DNA from: Pseudomonas paralcaligenes
GTDB lineage: Bacteria; Pseudomonadota; Gammaproteobacteria; Pseudomonadales; Pseudomonadaceae
Assembly: GCF_019655855.1 (NCBI RefSeq)
Contig: NZ_BPFX01000016.1
Location: 84,129-148,128, forward strand
Length of the DNA stretch: 64,000 nt
Direction: 5' to 3'
In this document: in pieces, positions 1 to 8,496 of the stretch
Position numbering within the stretch: position 1 is the stretch's first letter
Layout: each line of letters starts with the position of its first letter
Made by a program: the position numbers and the translations under genes
The notes under the pieces: generated by a model
Told to the model about the DNA's origin: nothing
The model's database searches: none
Seen by the model: only the letters and a program-made list of their open reading frames with translations

Positions 1-40
1 CGATGCGCGGCTGGTTGTCGTCAAGGAGGACGTACCATGA
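1..40 (+). CDS. 3' end of the gene upstream of trbL (partial)
   Basis: An open frame entering from the left edge ends in TGA that overlaps the trbL start in an ATGA arrangement, as translationally coupled operon genes do. Only about twelve residues are visible. In trb operons of this type a trbJ or trbK-like entry-exclusion gene sits here, but nothing in the visible residues identifies it. The same bases also carry the trbL ribosome binding site. Confidence 0.35.
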   Translation, partial: DARLVVVKEDVP

Positions 41-1410
41 ACGATGTCACGGTCATCGACCGCTTCCTCGATACGTTCTCGCGCTATATCGACTCGGGAT
101 TCGGGTTACTGCAAGGTGAAGTCGCCTACCTGACCGCCACGCTTATAGCGATCGATATGACGATTGCCGGGCTCTACTGGTCGCTCGGTCACGCCACTGG
201 CCAGGGCGAGGACGTGATGGCGAAGTTGATTCGCAAGGTGCTCTACGTCGGTGCCTTTGCCTACATCATCGGCAACTTCAACTGGCTGGCCGGCATCGTC
301 TTCCGCTCCTTCGCCGGGCTGGGCCTGACGGCGACCGGCGCGCTCAGCATGGAGACTTTCCTGCAACCGGGGCGGTTGGCGAAAACCGGCATCGACGCCG
401 GCGCGCCGATCCTGGAGCAGATCGGCGAACTGACTGGCTTCCCCGAGTTGTTCGTCAACCTCGACCCCATCGTCATCCTGTTCCTGGCCTACCTGGTGGT
501 CATCGTCTGCTTCTTCGTGCTGGCGGTGCAGCTGTTCATCACCCTCATCGAGTTCAAGCTGACCACGCTCGCGGGCTTCGTGCTGGTGCCCTTTGCGCTA
601 TGGAACAAGACCGCGTTCCTGGCCGAGAAGGTGCTGGGCAACGTGGTGTCCTCCGGCGTCAAGGTGCTGGTGCTGGCGGTGATCGTCGGCATCGGAGTGG
701 GGCTGTTCGCCGAGTTCCAGGTGCATCCCGACGAGCCCTCCATCGACCACGCACTGGTGGTCATGCTGGCCTCGCTGGCGTTGCTCGCCCTGGGCATCTT
801 CGGCCCGGGCATCGCTACCGGGCTGATTTCCGGTGGCCCGCAGCTGGGGGCGGGGGCGATGGCTGGCGCTGCACTCGGCGCGGCGGGTACGGCCGTCGCT
901 GTCGGCGCCGCTGCAACGGGTGTCGGTGCTGCGGTTGCGGCCGGGGCGCGTATGGCGCCGGCCGCCGCCAGGATGGCTGGCAGTGGCGTGCGTGCAGCCA
1001 CCTCGACAGCTAGCAGTGCGCGTGCCGCATTCCAACTCGGATCTTCCGCTGCCGGTGGCGGCCTCAAGGGCGCCGCGGCCGGCTTGGGCAGCGTTGCCAA
1101 GGCAGGCACGCAGGCTGCGGGACAGAGGGTCGCCACCGGTATGCGTTCACTCAAGTCACGCACTGCTTCCGCCTTCCAAGCCGAAGGGGCCGGTGCCGCT
1201 TCTGGCGCCGGCAGGGGCATTCAGGGCAATGCGACCCAGGGCGAGTCCGTCGACGCTACCCCCGCGGCAACGGCTCAGCCTGCTTGGGCCAGACGCCTGC
1301 AGCGCCGCCAGCAGATCAGTCATGCCGCCACCACCGTCGCGCACACGTTGCGTGGTGGTGACGGCGGTGGGGCGGGCAGTGGTCCGAGCCTGCGGGATTC
1401 GGACTCATAA
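37..1410 (+). CDS. trbL: P-type conjugative transfer protein TrbL
   Basis: This is a polytopic inner-membrane component of the conjugative type IV secretion channel, the VirB6 counterpart. Residues 1 to about 270 hold several hydrophobic segments. The remainder is a long low-complexity Ala/Gly-rich tail, which is characteristic of TrbL. A strong AAGGAGG site lies 9 bases before the ATG. At 457 residues it is a normal length. It is followed 12 bases later by trbF, so trbL-trbF-trbG-trbI form one transcription unit of a mobile element. The low-complexity tail makes antisense frames appear open, but these are artefacts. Confidence 0.93.
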   Translation: MNDVTVIDRFLDTFSRYIDSGFGLLQGEVAYLTATLIAIDMTIAGLYWSLGHATGQGEDVMAKLIRKVLYVGAFAYIIGNFNWLAGIVFRSFAGLGLTATGALSMETFLQPGRLAKTGIDAGAPILEQIGELTGFPELFVNLDPIVILFLAYLVVIVCFFVLAVQLFITLIEFKLTTLAGFVLVPFALWNKTAFLAEKVLGNVVSSGVKVLVLAVIVGIGVGLFAEFQVHPDEPSIDHALVVMLASLALLALGIFGPGIATGLISGGPQLGAGAMAGAALGAAGTAVAVGAAATGVGAAVAAGARMAPAAARMAGSGVRAATSTASSARAAFQLGSSAAGGGLKGAAAGLGSVAKAGTQAAGQRVATGMRSLKSRTASAFQAEGAGAASGAGRGIQGNATQGESVDATPAATAQPAWARRLQRRQQISHAATTVAHTLRGGDGGGAGSGPSLRDSDS

Positions 1411-1422
1411 GGAGGGCGAGCC

Positions 1423-2127
1423 ATGCGCTTCAAACGACCACGGGTGCGTTACGCCGAGACGCCGCAACCCGCGACCCCGTACCAGGCCGCCGCCCAGGCA
1501 TGGGACGAGCGCATCGGCTCGGCCCGCGTGCAGGCGAAGAGCTGGCGCCTGATGGCCTTCGGCTGCCTGGTGCTTGCGCTGCTGATGGCGGGCGGCCTGG
1601 TCTGGCGCTCGGCGCAGTCCATCGTCACACCCTACGTGGTGGAGGTGGACAGGACCGGCCAGGTGCGCGCGGTCGGCGAGGCCGCCACACCCTACCGGCC
1701 GGCCGATGCACAGGTCGCTTATCACCTGGCGCGCTTCGTCACGCTGGTGCGTTCGTTGTCCATCGACCCGATCGTGGTGCGGCAGAACTGGCTCGACGCC
1801 TACGACTACACCACCGACCGTGGTGCGGCGGCGCTCAACGACTATGCGCGCACCAACGATCCGTTCGTTCGCGTGGGCAAGGAGTCGGTGACGGTGCAGG
1901 TCACCAGCGTTGTGCGCGCCAGCGAAGCCTCTTTCAACGTGCGCTGGACGGAGCAGCGCTTCGTCAACGGCTCGCCGGCCGGTACCGAGCGCTGGAACGC
2001 GGTGATCTCCATCGTCCTACAAACCCCGCGCACCGAGCAGCGTTTACGCAAGAACCCCTTGGGCATCTACGTCAACGGGCTGTCGTGGAGCCGCGAGCTC
2101 GATACGTCCGAAGGAGCCAAGCCATGA
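1423..2127 (+). CDS. trbF: Conjugal transfer protein TrbF
   Basis: TrbF is the VirB8-like inner-membrane protein of the mating-pair-formation complex. It nucleates the channel through its periplasmic domain. The protein has 234 residues with a short basic N-terminus, one transmembrane helix at about 41-62, and a periplasmic domain that contains the family-typical TPYVVEVD stretch. It starts with ATG after AAGGAGG and its stop overlaps the trbG start (ATGA), which indicates translational coupling. Confidence 0.93.
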   Translation: MRFKRPRVRYAETPQPATPYQAAAQAWDERIGSARVQAKSWRLMAFGCLVLALLMAGGLVWRSAQSIVTPYVVEVDRTGQVRAVGEAATPYRPADAQVAYHLARFVTLVRSLSIDPIVVRQNWLDAYDYTTDRGAAALNDYARTNDPFVRVGKESVTVQVTSVVRASEASFNVRWTEQRFVNGSPAGTERWNAVISIVLQTPRTEQRLRKNPLGIYVNGLSWSRELDTSEGAKP

Positions 2128-3110
2128 ATCTGTCCTTTCGTAAGTCCGCGTTCCCCCTGGTCCTGCTGGCCTTGGCTGGCTGCTCCAGCCAGGGCAAGCC
2201 ACCGCCGCGCATCTCGCTCGACGAGCCGGTACAGGCGCAGCCGTTGCCCGAGCCGCCGAAGCCGTTGGAAGTGGTGGCGGTGCCGAAGGTGCTACCGATG
2301 CCAGGGCAGATGAAGCCATTGCCGGGCGAGGCCGATCCTGCCCCGGAGCCGGCCGACGAGAAGGTCAGGGTATCGCGTGCAAACCAGGAGGCGAGGGTGG
2401 CACCCACGCGCGAGGGCTACGTCAACGCGATCCAGGTCTGGCCCTACAGCGACGGCGCGTTGTACCAGGTCTATGCAGCGCCGGGACGCGTGACCGTGAT
2501 CGCGCTGCAGGCCGGCGAGGAGCTGGTGACGGTGGCTGCCGGCGACACGGTGCGCTGGATTGTCGGCGACACCTCCAGTGGCGCCGGCGATGTGCTGCGC
2601 GTCAACGTGCTGGTCAAGCCGATCCGCTCGGACCTCAAGACCAACCTGGTGATCACCACCAGCCGGCGCACCTACCTGGTCGAACTGACCTCGACCGAGA
2701 AGGCGTGGATGGCCTCGGTGTCCTGGGATTACCCGAAGGACCGGATGCTGGCGCTGCAGCGCCAGGCGCAGGCCGCACAGTCGAGTGCTCCGGTCGATAC
2801 CGGCCTTTCGCTGGAGAAGATCCGCTTCCGCTACGCGATCAGCGGTAGCAAGCCGCCGTGGCAGCCTTTGCGTGCTTTCGATGATGGCGAGAAGGTTTAC
2901 ATCCAGTTTCCCGCCGGCATCGCCCAAGGAGAGCTGCCACCGCTGTTTGTGATCGGCGCACAGGGCGATGGGCAACTGGTCAACTACCGCTTCCGCTCGC
3001 CGTACTACATCGTGGATCGGCTGTTCGGCGCGGCCGAGCTGCGCCTGGGCGGTGACAATGGCGACATGGTGCGCATCGAGCGCACGGATGGCGTGGCGCG
3101 GGGGAACTGA
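2124..3110 (+). CDS. trbG: P-type conjugative transfer protein TrbG (VirB9-like)
   Basis: TrbG is the outer-membrane-associated, VirB9-like component of the conjugation channel. The 328-residue product begins with a lipoprotein signal whose lipobox is LALAGC, so the mature N-terminus is probably lipidated at Cys22. A Pro-rich linker follows, then beta-rich VirB9 domains from about residue 100. The ATG chosen overlaps the trbF stop and directly precedes the signal sequence. The same frame is open upstream inside trbF, but that extension lacks a signal peptide and is rejected. Confidence 0.93.
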   Translation: MNLSFRKSAFPLVLLALAGCSSQGKPPPRISLDEPVQAQPLPEPPKPLEVVAVPKVLPMPGQMKPLPGEADPAPEPADEKVRVSRANQEARVAPTREGYVNAIQVWPYSDGALYQVYAAPGRVTVIALQAGEELVTVAAGDTVRWIVGDTSSGAGDVLRVNVLVKPIRSDLKTNLVITTSRRTYLVELTSTEKAWMASVSWDYPKDRMLALQRQAQAAQSSAPVDTGLSLEKIRFRYAISGSKPPWQPLRAFDDGEKVYIQFPAGIAQGELPPLFVIGAQGDGQLVNYRFRSPYYIVDRLFGAAELRLGGDNGDMVRIERTDGVARGN

Positions 3111-3112
3111 GC

Positions 3113-4390
3113 ATGAGCCAGGACGATACCTCCGACCTGGCCGCGCTGCACGCCGGCAAGGTCCCGCCCGAAACAGTCGCGCTCCGCGCTCAGCCGCGTC
3201 CGGTCACGCGGTTGAATCGACGTACCCTGGCGACGCTTGCCGGTGGGCTCTCCGTCGCGGTGCTGGGAGCCACCATCTGGTCCCTGCAACCACCGAAGCC
3301 ACGAGGCGGCAACGATCCGGCCGAGCTGTACAACGTCGACCGGGTTTCGCGTTCCGAAGGGCTCGACCGACTGCCCTCGGACTACTCCAAGCTGCCGCCG
3401 CCACCGCCCGAACTGGGGCCGCCGCTACCGGGGGACCTTGGCCCCGCCATCGTGCAGTCGCAGCGACCTGCGGCACCCAGCTACAGCACACCTGGGCACG
3501 ATCCCGCCGAGGCTGAGCGGCTGGCGCGGTTGAAGGAGGCGGAGGAAGCAGCAGCCTCGTCGGTGTTTTTCCGCGCGGGCGGCCAGCGCCCCGTCGCGGC
3601 TGCGCCTGCACAGCCTGCCGCAGAAGCTGCAACGCTGGCAGGTTTCGATCCGCTGGCCGCCGGTCCCGCCTCGACGGCCGCGCAGCCCGCCGACTCGACC
3701 GAGGTGCAGAACCGGCAGGCGCAGAAAGAGGCATTCCTTCAAGCCGGCACTACGGAAACTCGCAATTCCGGGAAGCTGCAGCTGCCGTCGTCGCCGTACC
3801 AAGTCATGGCCGGCACGGTGATCGCCGGCGCGCTGGTGACGGGCATCAAGTCGGATCTTCCGGGCGACGTGATCGGCACGGTGACGGAGCCGGTCTACGA
3901 CACGGCGACCGGCAAGCACCTGCTGATCCCGCAGGGCTCTCGCATCCTCGGCCGCTACAACAGCCAGGTCAGCTACGGGCAGAGCCGCGTGCAGGTGGTG
4001 TGGAATCGCATCATCCTGCCGGACACATCCTCGCTGACGCTGGACAACCTGGTGGGAACCGATCCAGCCGGCTACGCCGGCCTGGAAGATGGTGTGGATT
4101 GGCATTGGGATCGCGTTTTCGCCGGTGCTGCATTGACGACGTTGCTGGGTATCGGCGCCGAGCTGGCCGCGCCTGAGAACCGCCAGGATGGCGATAGGAT
4201 CATCATCGCCGGCCGTGATGGCCTGCAGGACAGCGTGAACCAGGTCGGGCAGGAGATGACCCGGCACAACATGAACATCCAGCCCACCTTGACCGAGCGG
4301 CCCGGCCTGCCGGTGCGGATCATCGTTAACCGAGATCTGGTGCTTCGACCTTATCAACCGCTGTTCTTCAGTCGGGGAACTTCACGATGA
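3113..4390 (+). CDS. trbI: TrbI/VirB10 family conjugation protein
   Basis: TrbI is the VirB10-like scaffold that spans from the inner to the outer membrane and transmits energy through the transfer channel. The 425-residue protein has a cytoplasmic N-terminus, one transmembrane helix near residues 38-57, a long Pro-rich periplasmic spacer, and the C-terminal VirB10 domain beginning near residue 220 with LLIPQGSRILGRYNSQ. It starts 2 bases after trbG ends, and its stop overlaps the next gene by 4 bases. It is the last of the recognised trb genes, as in Tn4371-like and related elements. Confidence 0.94.
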   Translation: MSQDDTSDLAALHAGKVPPETVALRAQPRPVTRLNRRTLATLAGGLSVAVLGATIWSLQPPKPRGGNDPAELYNVDRVSRSEGLDRLPSDYSKLPPPPPELGPPLPGDLGPAIVQSQRPAAPSYSTPGHDPAEAERLARLKEAEEAAASSVFFRAGGQRPVAAAPAQPAAEAATLAGFDPLAAGPASTAAQPADSTEVQNRQAQKEAFLQAGTTETRNSGKLQLPSSPYQVMAGTVIAGALVTGIKSDLPGDVIGTVTEPVYDTATGKHLLIPQGSRILGRYNSQVSYGQSRVQVVWNRIILPDTSSLTLDNLVGTDPAGYAGLEDGVDWHWDRVFAGAALTTLLGIGAELAAPENRQDGDRIIIAGRDGLQDSVNQVGQEMTRHNMNIQPTLTERPGLPVRIIVNRDLVLRPYQPLFFSRGTSR

Positions 4391-4602
4391 GCACGATACG
4401 CAAACTGCGGTTGGGGCCGCTGCCCAAGACCGAGACCGTTAAGCTGACCTTCACATGCCCGGTCAGCCTGAAGGCTGACCTTGATCGCTATGCTGCAGCG
4501 CACGCACAGGCATATGGCGAGTCGGTCGATGCGTCGACGCTAATCCCACATATGCTGGAGGCGTTCATTGCCGGGGATAGGGGGTTCAGGAAGAGAAGTT
4601 GA
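4387..4602 (+). CDS. DUF2274 domain protein, last gene of the trb operon
   Basis: This 71-residue protein begins MSTIRKLRLGPLPK and matches the small DUF2274 family that follows trbI in many integrative elements. The middle part (KLTFTCPVSLKADLDRYA) has the spacing of a ribbon-helix-helix DNA-binding fold, which suggests an operon regulator, but no function is established. Its start overlaps the trbI stop (ATGA), so it is translated with the transfer genes. Confidence 0.85.
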   Translation: MSTIRKLRLGPLPKTETVKLTFTCPVSLKADLDRYAAAHAQAYGESVDASTLIPHMLEAFIAGDRGFRKRS

Positions 4603-4672
4603 TTCGGATAAAGCTCAAGCGACACTATTCCGGTATATTCGCGCGCCCTATATTACCGGAACCATATTACTC

Positions 4673-5911
4673 ATGGAAAATTCACCTGCTCTGACGTTCT
4701 CTGCCTTCTTTAAAGCGTTTCTCAGAAGGGTATTGAGGCATTGGACACCTATTACTATTGTCCTTGCGCTACTGGGTACAGGGATTAGCACGCTTAGTCT
4801 GTATACGTTCGGCCAAGCGATCGGTCGGACCGATCTTTTCATGGTCGCCATTGAAGCAAAGTTATCCCTTGGTGCTTGGCTGCCATTGGTGCTGCTAATC
4901 ATGGCGTTTTATCTTGTTATCCTAACTGCGACATCCTGGTTCTATGGGCTTTCGGTTTCGATGTTCGATCGGAGCGGTCCTAGGCTCAACCAGGTAGCCC
5001 TTTGGCTATTGGTTCCGCTAATAGTAGGTTTTACGGCCTTTATTATCCTTCTCTTCTTCTTTTCTGAATACTTAAATGTATCTGTTTCTGTATTTCTAGT
5101 TGCTCTTGCTACTGTGCTGGGAATGCTGGTGCTGCTGTACTTTAAAAGCTTTCGCTCATTGGTTGAGATGAGTAATCGATCAAAGATGCAGGAGCGATTC
5201 TTTCTATTATTCCTTGCGCTTGTGCTTGTGTGTACGGTCATCTCCGGCTTTTTCTCTACATCCTTAATTCTTAAAAATTATGTGGGGGAGGATACGGATG
5301 AAGCAGTGAAATTCGTGGCGATTTTCTCCTTGGCAACGTTAGTGCTAAGTTTGGCTCCAGCTTTTGCCTTTTTTACATTCAAGGGCGATATATACCGGAG
5401 GTCGGCATTTGGTTGTGTAATAACTGTGGTGCTGTTCCTGGCTTTCTTGCTGGCTGCACGCGGAGCAATGTCCAAAATTAGTTACTTGGCAGCAGGCAAT
5501 TTAGAGATTCGGCAAGATTTTTCTGCCCGCTTTGTCCTCAATGATCACACCAGCCTGGAGGATTTTGACAGTTTCCTCTGGAGGACCCGACTGACCTCAT
5601 TCGGTAAGGTGGAAATAGAGGCCTTCCAGTTATTCTCCCTTGGGGACGTACTTCTCTTGTGCCCAAGCGGCTTGCTAGCAGCGAAACTCCACCAACTGCC
5701 TCGCTACACTCGCCAATGCCACCTCACTCGTAACAGCAAGGTCGATCGGAAGCCTCTGCGGCTGCGGTATTCCGTCCCGACTTGGCAGGATCATGCTAAT
5801 CGTCTGCTCAACTGGGATGGTCTACGTGGGTATATTGATCAAGCCAAAGATAGCCTTGGCGAGAGCAAGGCGATTTTTACAGACAAGGCCCTGGTCGCTG
5901 AGAGCCGTTAA
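4673..5911 (+). CDS. Multi-pass membrane protein, cargo of the conjugative element
   Basis: I do not recognise this family. The ATG at 4673 gives 412 residues; upstream in-frame codons run back into the DUF2274 gene and are not hydrophobic. About seven transmembrane segments lie between residues 30 and 275, for example around LGAWLPLVLLIMAFYLVI and SAFGCVITVVLFLAFLL. A soluble C-terminal domain of about 130 residues follows. The gene is visibly AT-richer than both the trb genes and the host backbone, with many TTT, ATT and TTA codons, so it was probably acquired separately as cargo. It could be a membrane-anchored sensor or an effector/defence protein. Confidence 0.7.
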   Translation: MENSPALTFSAFFKAFLRRVLRHWTPITIVLALLGTGISTLSLYTFGQAIGRTDLFMVAIEAKLSLGAWLPLVLLIMAFYLVILTATSWFYGLSVSMFDRSGPRLNQVALWLLVPLIVGFTAFIILLFFFSEYLNVSVSVFLVALATVLGMLVLLYFKSFRSLVEMSNRSKMQERFFLLFLALVLVCTVISGFFSTSLILKNYVGEDTDEAVKFVAIFSLATLVLSLAPAFAFFTFKGDIYRRSAFGCVITVVLFLAFLLAARGAMSKISYLAAGNLEIRQDFSARFVLNDHTSLEDFDSFLWRTRLTSFGKVEIEAFQLFSLGDVLLLCPSGLLAAKLHQLPRYTRQCHLTRNSKVDRKPLRLRYSVPTWQDHANRLLNWDGLRGYIDQAKDSLGESKAIFTDKALVAESR

Positions 5912-6258
5912 CCTCACGTCAAGGGTAGTGGAAGGATAAACTGCGAGATGGTTGATAATGATGTTGCCAGAGTCGTCGCCCCGCAAATCACTCCATCTCC
6001 CGCGCCAGCAGAAGGTGGCGGCTTATGACGGTAAAAGCGACGGTAAGGCTCTTAATCGATTACAGCCGATCCCTTTAGTCATGCGAGTTCAGGCGATCTA
6101 TTGATGATCGAGTGAGGGGCCGGCGGGCAAGGGTATCAGAGCGGCCTCTATGCCGAGCGCCAGCGGAGGCACCCTCGCCTTGACCGCAAGCAAAGCCCGT
6201 CTCAATTGGCGGGCTTTGCTTTATGTGAAGACGGAGATTATGTGCACTAGGCACAGGC
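5912..6258. other. Intergenic stretch between cargo gene and toxin-antitoxin pair
   Basis: No gene is supported here. The stretch contains the hairpin terminator at 6188-6221, and short open frames lack ribosome binding sites. Confidence 0.6.
6188..6221. terminator. Perfect 12-bp hairpin terminator
   Basis: The arms AAGCAAAGCCCG and CGGGCTTTGCTT pair perfectly around a 10-base loop. The A-rich and T-rich outer ends allow action in both directions. It lies between the convergent cargo gene and antitoxin gene and could end both transcripts. Confidence 0.75.
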
Positions 6259-6561
6259 TTAGATGATGGCCTGCAAGCCCTTGTCGGCGATTACGTTGAG
6301 CAGCTTGAGCGCTGGACCTGCTGGACGGGTATCACCTTGTTCCCACTTGCGCACTGTCGATGCCGAGGTGTGCAAATGAAGAGCGAACACTGGCTGGCTG
6401 AACTTTAAGGATTCGCGCAGGCGTTTGATATCTGCAGCGCTGAACTCCCGTACTGGCGGCGGGCAGATTGAGTCGAACTCGCGCATTGTCACCTTGTCGA
6501 TCGCTCCTGCTTCGTGGAGCTTAGCTAGGTCGTCACGCAGGGACTCAATGATCTTGCTCAC
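6259..6561 (-). CDS. HigA/NadS-type helix-turn-helix antitoxin
   Basis: This 100-residue protein belongs to the antitoxins that pair with RelE/HigB-type toxins. Residues 1-40 form an alpha-helical N-terminal part (MREFD...PPPVREF). Residues 41-95 are an XRE-type helix-turn-helix with the hallmark SASTVRKWEQGDTRP. The start is a GTG at 6561 preceded by GGAGGTGC; the open frame upstream lies inside the toxin gene and is not family-like. The start overlaps the toxin stop by 17 bases, so the two are co-translated. It is expected to repress the pair by binding the palindrome at 6941-6963. Confidence 0.87.
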   Translation of the reverse strand: MSKIIESLRDDLAKLHEAGAIDKVTMREFDSICPPPVREFSAADIKRLRESLKFSQPVFALHLHTSASTVRKWEQGDTRPAGPALKLLNVIADKGLQAII

Positions 6562-6928
6562 AATGCACCTCCAATAACACGCCTGCATGTAGCGCCTTCG
6601 ACAAGGCTTCGGCGGATAGCTCAAGAAGCAATTTGCCTGCGAATTGCAGCGCCTTCTTCTCGTCCTGAGTGATGTTTGCCTTGTCGCTCTTGGGGAACCC
6701 ATGCAGGAACACGTAGCGACTGCCGATTCGAGCCGATAGCAGGGTGCGGTAACCACCGCTTTTGCCCCCGCCGGGACGAGCAACCCGCTTCTTGTACAGG
6801 AAACCACCCAAGTCCGCGTCAATCAGGCCGCTTTCCATCTCCTGAGCTGCTTTGCACAAGGCAGTGTCGGGCAGCTTTTCGCTTGCTTGCCAACGTGCAA
6901 AGTCCTTCCGCTTGAGAATACGGGGCAT
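6545..6928 (-). CDS. RelE/HigB-like toxin of a type II toxin-antitoxin system
   Basis: The 127-residue basic protein begins MPRILKRKDFARW and contains the conserved KKRVARPGGGKSGGYR and FLHGFPKSDKANI stretches of the RelE-type toxin family annotated next to HigA/NadS antitoxins. Family members are expected to cleave mRNA at the ribosome. The start at 6928 lies 12 bases downstream of the operator palindrome; a longer frame upstream would run through that operator, so it is rejected. The toxin-first order is the usual one for this HigBA-like class. The pair probably stabilises the conjugative element. Confidence 0.87.
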   Translation of the reverse strand: MPRILKRKDFARWQASEKLPDTALCKAAQEMESGLIDADLGGFLYKKRVARPGGGKSGGYRTLLSARIGSRYVFLHGFPKSDKANITQDEKKALQFAGKLLLELSAEALSKALHAGVLLEVHCEQDH

Positions 6929-6940
6929 CTGAGTCTCCAG

Positions 6941-6963
6941 ACTATACCCGTTGCGGGTATAGT
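6941..6963. promoter_or_regulatory. Palindromic operator of the toxin-antitoxin operon
   Basis: ACTATACCCG, the spacer TTG, and CGGGTATAGT form a perfect 10-bp inverted repeat just before the toxin start. The position and symmetry fit autorepression by the HTH antitoxin. The TATAC core could also serve as part of a -10 element. Confidence 0.75.
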
Positions 6964-7908
6964 TTTCTAGGTGCTTGCGTGTAGTGCGGTCGGGGAAGAC
7001 CGACGTGACAGTGTCACGGGACGCAGCCCTGAACAACCTGCTCCAGCGTGCTTGATCGTAGCTGTTGATCCTGCTGTGGCGTGCTTCAGAAGGGGTTGGC
7101 GAAGGTCATCCAAATACGCCAACACACGCCTAGATATGGCCTGATTTGATTGGGTGTTTTATGGGGCAATTCTGGGGCAAATTGTCCGCCAAAACATGCC
7201 ATTTCAGGCCCATTTCGCGCTCGGTCGCAGTCGAGCGTATGTTTTGTAAACTATTGAAAATAAAAGACTTAAATCTGGATCTCTGGTCGTGTCTCAGTGG
7301 TTCTCTATCACAATCGGGGTGTGGGCGGAGAGATCAGAGTTTTCCTTGGCCATCAGTCGCTTACAGAAATCCATGAAAGTGGTGGGGCAGGCATTGGCGG
7401 CGCTGGTCGGCCTGGAGGATGCCCGCATGGCGATGGCGAAGATTATCACGCCCCACCGGGCGCCAGCAGATGAACGGTTGTGTTCCGTGCGTCAGACCGC
7501 AGCTGTCATTTATGGCGTAGAAGGACGGCATTCTTGGCCGCCATATAAGGCGTTTCGCTTGTCTGGGACGGGGTTTCGAGACGGTGGTACAGCCCGACAG
7601 ATGGTCCTGGGCTTTGTGAACCATTTATCAATCCGGCGTCCAACAGGGGGTGGTTAAGGACGATCCTAAAGTGACGTGATTGGGGTCGGCCTATCGAGCG
7701 GTGGGTCGGCCACTTTTTATGGACGACTCCGCGATCTCAGTCGTGATGGATGTTCCCCTTCTTCTTCTGAATACCTTCCCAATCCTGTTTCATCGCGCGC
7801 TGCACCGTCGTGGTGTTGCGAACGACATCCGAATAATCCTGATCCGACTGAAATCATCGCCGCCCGTGGTGTAGGGTTGGTGCTCCCGTCCGTTTTACCG
7901 GAGAGCCC
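6964..7908. other. Gene-poor stretch at the probable right end of the integrative element
   Basis: No complete gene is convincing in these 945 bases. The palindrome CGTGACAGTGTCACG lies near 7003. Two closely spaced GGGGCAA direct repeats lie near 7162-7180 and look like recombinase arm sites. The base composition is mixed. On the minus strand, bases 7737 to about 7850 encode a protein-like C-terminus (VVRNTTTVQRAMKQDWEGIQ) with no start, possibly a truncated host gene. The stretch probably spans the element end and a damaged insertion site before cinA. Confidence 0.5.
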
Positions 7909-8409
7909 ATGGACCCCATCACCCGCCAGGCCGAGATGCTGGGTGCGCAGCTCCTGCGCCTGAAGGCCCAGGTCAGCACCGCCGAGTCCTGCACCGGCGG
8001 CGGCATCGCCGAGGCCATCACCCGCATCGCCGGCAGCTCCGCCTGGTTCGAGGCCGGCTATGTCACCTATTCCAATGCTCAGAAGTCCGCCCAGCTGGGC
8101 GTGCCCGAAGAACTGTTTCCACGGGTCGGCGCCGTCAGCCGCGAGGTGGTCGAGGCGATGGCCCGGGGGGCGCAAAGCCGCAGCGGGGCGCGTTTCGCCG
8201 TGGCGGTGAGCGGTATCGCGGGGCCGGGGGGCGGTTCGGTGGAAAAGCCGGTCGGCACCGTCTGGCTGGCCTGGGCCGACGGCGAGCGGCGCTTCGCCGA
8301 GCGTTGCCTGTTCAGCGGTGATCGCGAGTCGGTGCGCCGGCAGACGGTGCAACGGGCGCTGGACGGACTGCTCCGACTGACGGCTGGAGAAAATCCCCTG
8401 CAGGGGTAG
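7909..8409 (+). CDS. pncC: CinA-family nicotinamide-nucleotide amidohydrolase PncC
   Basis: The enzyme deamidates nicotinamide mononucleotide to nicotinic acid mononucleotide in NAD recycling. The 166 residues make up a single CinA C-terminal domain with the conserved AESCTGGG, GYVTYSNAQK, SGIAGPGGG and KPVGTVWLA motifs. The N-terminal molybdopterin-like domain of longer CinA proteins is absent, as is usual in gammaproteobacteria. The ATG at 7909 follows CCGGAGAG. Its position just before recA is the conserved Pseudomonas arrangement. Confidence 0.93.
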   Translation: MDPITRQAEMLGAQLLRLKAQVSTAESCTGGGIAEAITRIAGSSAWFEAGYVTYSNAQKSAQLGVPEELFPRVGAVSREVVEAMARGAQSRSGARFAVAVSGIAGPGGGSVEKPVGTVWLAWADGERRFAERCLFSGDRESVRRQTVQRALDGLLRLTAGENPLQG

Positions 8410-8423
8410 GCGACTGACTTGCC

Positions 8424-8451
8424 TTGTGGAATACTACTGTCTACTTATACA
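8424..8451 (+). promoter_or_regulatory. Candidate recA promoter
   Basis: TTGTGG at 8424-8429 and TATACA at 8446-8451 are separated by 16 bases and could be -35 and -10 elements. The LexA box covers the -10 hexamer, so bound LexA would block polymerase. This promoter is inferred from sequence only; a TTGCCT/TACTTA alternative exists 5 bases upstream. Confidence 0.5.
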
Positions 8452-8452
8452 G
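8437..8452. promoter_or_regulatory. LexA (SOS) box upstream of recA
   Basis: CTGT-N8-ACAG (CTGTCTACTTATACAG) is an exact match to the gammaproteobacterial LexA consensus. It lies 45 bases before the recA start, so recA is under SOS control. Confidence 0.92.
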
Positions 8453-8496
8453 TTGTTGGCGAGCGACAGGCTCCCTTTGATCACGTGAGGATGGAA

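Noticed and set aside
7289..7657. Short plus- and minus-strand frames between 7289 and 7657
   Set aside because: They lack ribosome binding sites, recognisable domains and conserved composition, so they are left as non-coding.
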